Source: Ruminiclostridium sp. (lineage in GTDB: Bacteria; Bacillota_A; Clostridia; Oscillospirales; Oscillospiraceae). Taken from it: DNA of 7,454 nucleotides. Shown one piece after another: positions 6,905 to 7,454 of this stretch (positions are counted from its first letter, which is position 1; each line of letters begins with the position of its first letter). Below the pieces are notes generated by a model. The model saw only the letters and a list, made by a program, of their open reading frames with translations. It was not told where the DNA came from and did no database searches. The position numbers and the translations under genes are program-made. The DNA lies in contig JAFXCU010000085.1 in assembly GCA_017521345.1 (NCBI GenBank), positions 1-7,454 of the forward strand, read 5' to 3'.

Positions 6905-7303
6905 TACGACGACGACATCCTGGAGCAGATCGAACAGCATGTGTCCGAGTCCGAGAAGAAGGGCAAGGGCTCCGGTTCCGGCGGCTTCCCCGCCGGGGAA
7001 GGTCCCGAGGGCCGGGACGAGCTCTTCAACGAGGCTGTGGAGGTCACCCTGGACCTGGGCCAGGCCTCGGTCTCCATGCTCCAGCGCCGCCTGAAGCTGG
7101 GCTATGCCCGTGCCGCCCGTCTGGTGGACCAGATGGAGCAGGAGGGCATCGTGGGACCCTTTGAGGGGTCCAAGCCCCGTCAGCTCCTGATCACCAAGGA
7201 GCAGTGGGCCGCCCTCCAGGGCGGGGGAGACCTGAACGCCCCCGTGGAGGAGGAGCTCTTCGACTTCGACGACGCCGTCCCTCAGACCTATCTGGATGAA
7301 TAA
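6905..7303 (+). pseudogene. ftsK: Detached 3' part of ftsK: linker and gamma DNA-binding domain
   Basis: The same frame continues after the TAG for 132 residues, starting [13 protein letters not shown], then a Gly/Ser/Lys linker (GKGSGSGG), then the FtsK gamma winged-helix domain from about 7018: [57 protein letters not shown]. In the family this domain reads short polar DNA sequences (KOPS/SRS) and sets the direction of translocation. All of its hallmark residues remain and there is no further stop or frameshift until TAA at 7301-7303, so the lesion is recent, functional or an artefact. A GTG at 6941 could open a 120-residue product, but the only purine-rich stretch upstream (GGAG at 6922-6925) is too distant to be a good ribosome site, so independent translation is doubtful. 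Best read as the C-terminus of the translocase gene, expressed only if the amber codon is suppressed or absent. Confidence 0.85.
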
Positions 7304-7309
7304 CGAAAC

Positions 7310-7336
7310 CGCCGTCTCTCAGGAGACGGCGTTTTT
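7310..7336 (+). terminator. Intrinsic terminator after ftsK
   Basis: Perfect 9-bp stem: CGCCGTCTC (7310-7318) with GAGACGGCG (7323-7331), loop TCAG, followed directly by TTTTT (7332-7336). It lies 6 bases after the TAA of the ftsK tail, so the tail is still inside the transcription unit. Confidence 0.93.
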
Positions 7337-7389
7337 CTGTCGAAAGCAGGAGAGACCCTGCCACGTTGTTTGGATCGCCTCCGGCGGGG

Positions 7390-7415
7390 CCCCATTTCTT
7401 CCATAAGAAATGGGG
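7390..7415. repeat. Perfect 11-bp inverted repeat downstream of the terminator
   Basis: CCCCATTTCTT (7390-7400) and AAGAAATGGGG (7405-7415) are exact complements around the loop CCAT. No T-tract follows; the next bases are GAAAGAATG. It lies in a gene-free stretch at the right edge. Confidence 0.85.
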
Positions 7416-7424
7416 GAAAGAATG

Positions 7425-7451
7425 CCAGGGGAAAGAGGTTCTTTCCCCTGG
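7425..7451. repeat. Perfect 12-bp inverted repeat at the right edge
   Basis: CCAGGGGAAAGA (7425-7436) and TCTTTCCCCTGG (7440-7451) are exact complements around the loop GGT, 9 bases after the preceding hairpin. The window ends 3 bases later, so the element may be longer. The stretch 7337-7454 holds no gene that I can see. Confidence 0.85.
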
Positions 7452-7454
7452 ACC

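Noticed and set aside
6941..7303. Separate gene starting at GTG 6941 for a free gamma domain
   Set aside because: No well-spaced ribosome site, and homology to FtsK starts upstream of it, directly at the codon after the TAG. Treated as the detached tail of ftsK.

Overview
The window is GC-rich chromosomal DNA from a Gram-positive bacterium. Every supported gene lies on the + strand and strongly prefers G/C in the third codon position. The protein types (Bacillus/Clostridia-like RF1, clostridial-type M18 aminopeptidase, SpoIIIE-like translocase), the RF1-TsaC neighbourhood and the short GC-rich palindromes between genes suggest a gut Oscillospiraceae-type clostridium (Flavonifractor/Oscillibacter relatives). 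This placement is inference from style, not from a marker-gene comparison.

Layout: (1) 1-963, prfA (peptide release factor 1), cut by the left edge, with its stop overlapping the start of tsaC (threonylcarbamoyl-AMP synthase, 960-1592). (2) 1593-1717, a gap holding two copies of a ~28-30 bp palindromic repeat facing each other. (3) coaE (dephospho-CoA kinase, 1718-2317) followed after 2 bases by an M18 aminopeptidase (2320-3726). (4) 3727-3847, a second gap holding two more copies of the repeat, now facing away from each other. (5) uppP (undecaprenyl-diphosphate phosphatase, TTG start, 3848-4684) and, 30 bases on, an FtsK/SpoIIIE DNA translocase (from 4715). (6) An intrinsic terminator at 7310-7336, then two strong hairpins without T-tracts up to the right edge.

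The genes are housekeeping: translation termination, tRNA modification, CoA synthesis, peptide turnover, cell-wall lipid carrier recycling and chromosome segregation. Tight spacing and shared strand suggest one or a few transcripts ending at the terminator after ftsK. No promoter is convincing.

The main anomaly is in ftsK. An in-frame TAG at 6902-6904 separates the complete membrane and motor part (729 residues) from a still-intact, same-frame 132-residue tail carrying the DNA-orienting gamma domain. Family comparison suggests the TAG replaces a CAG (Gln) codon. The window also carries the gene for RF1, the factor that reads UAG as stop, and no other gene here ends in TAG. I found no clear sign of a wholly new system; the interrupted translocase and the mirrored palindrome pairs deserve the follow-up.
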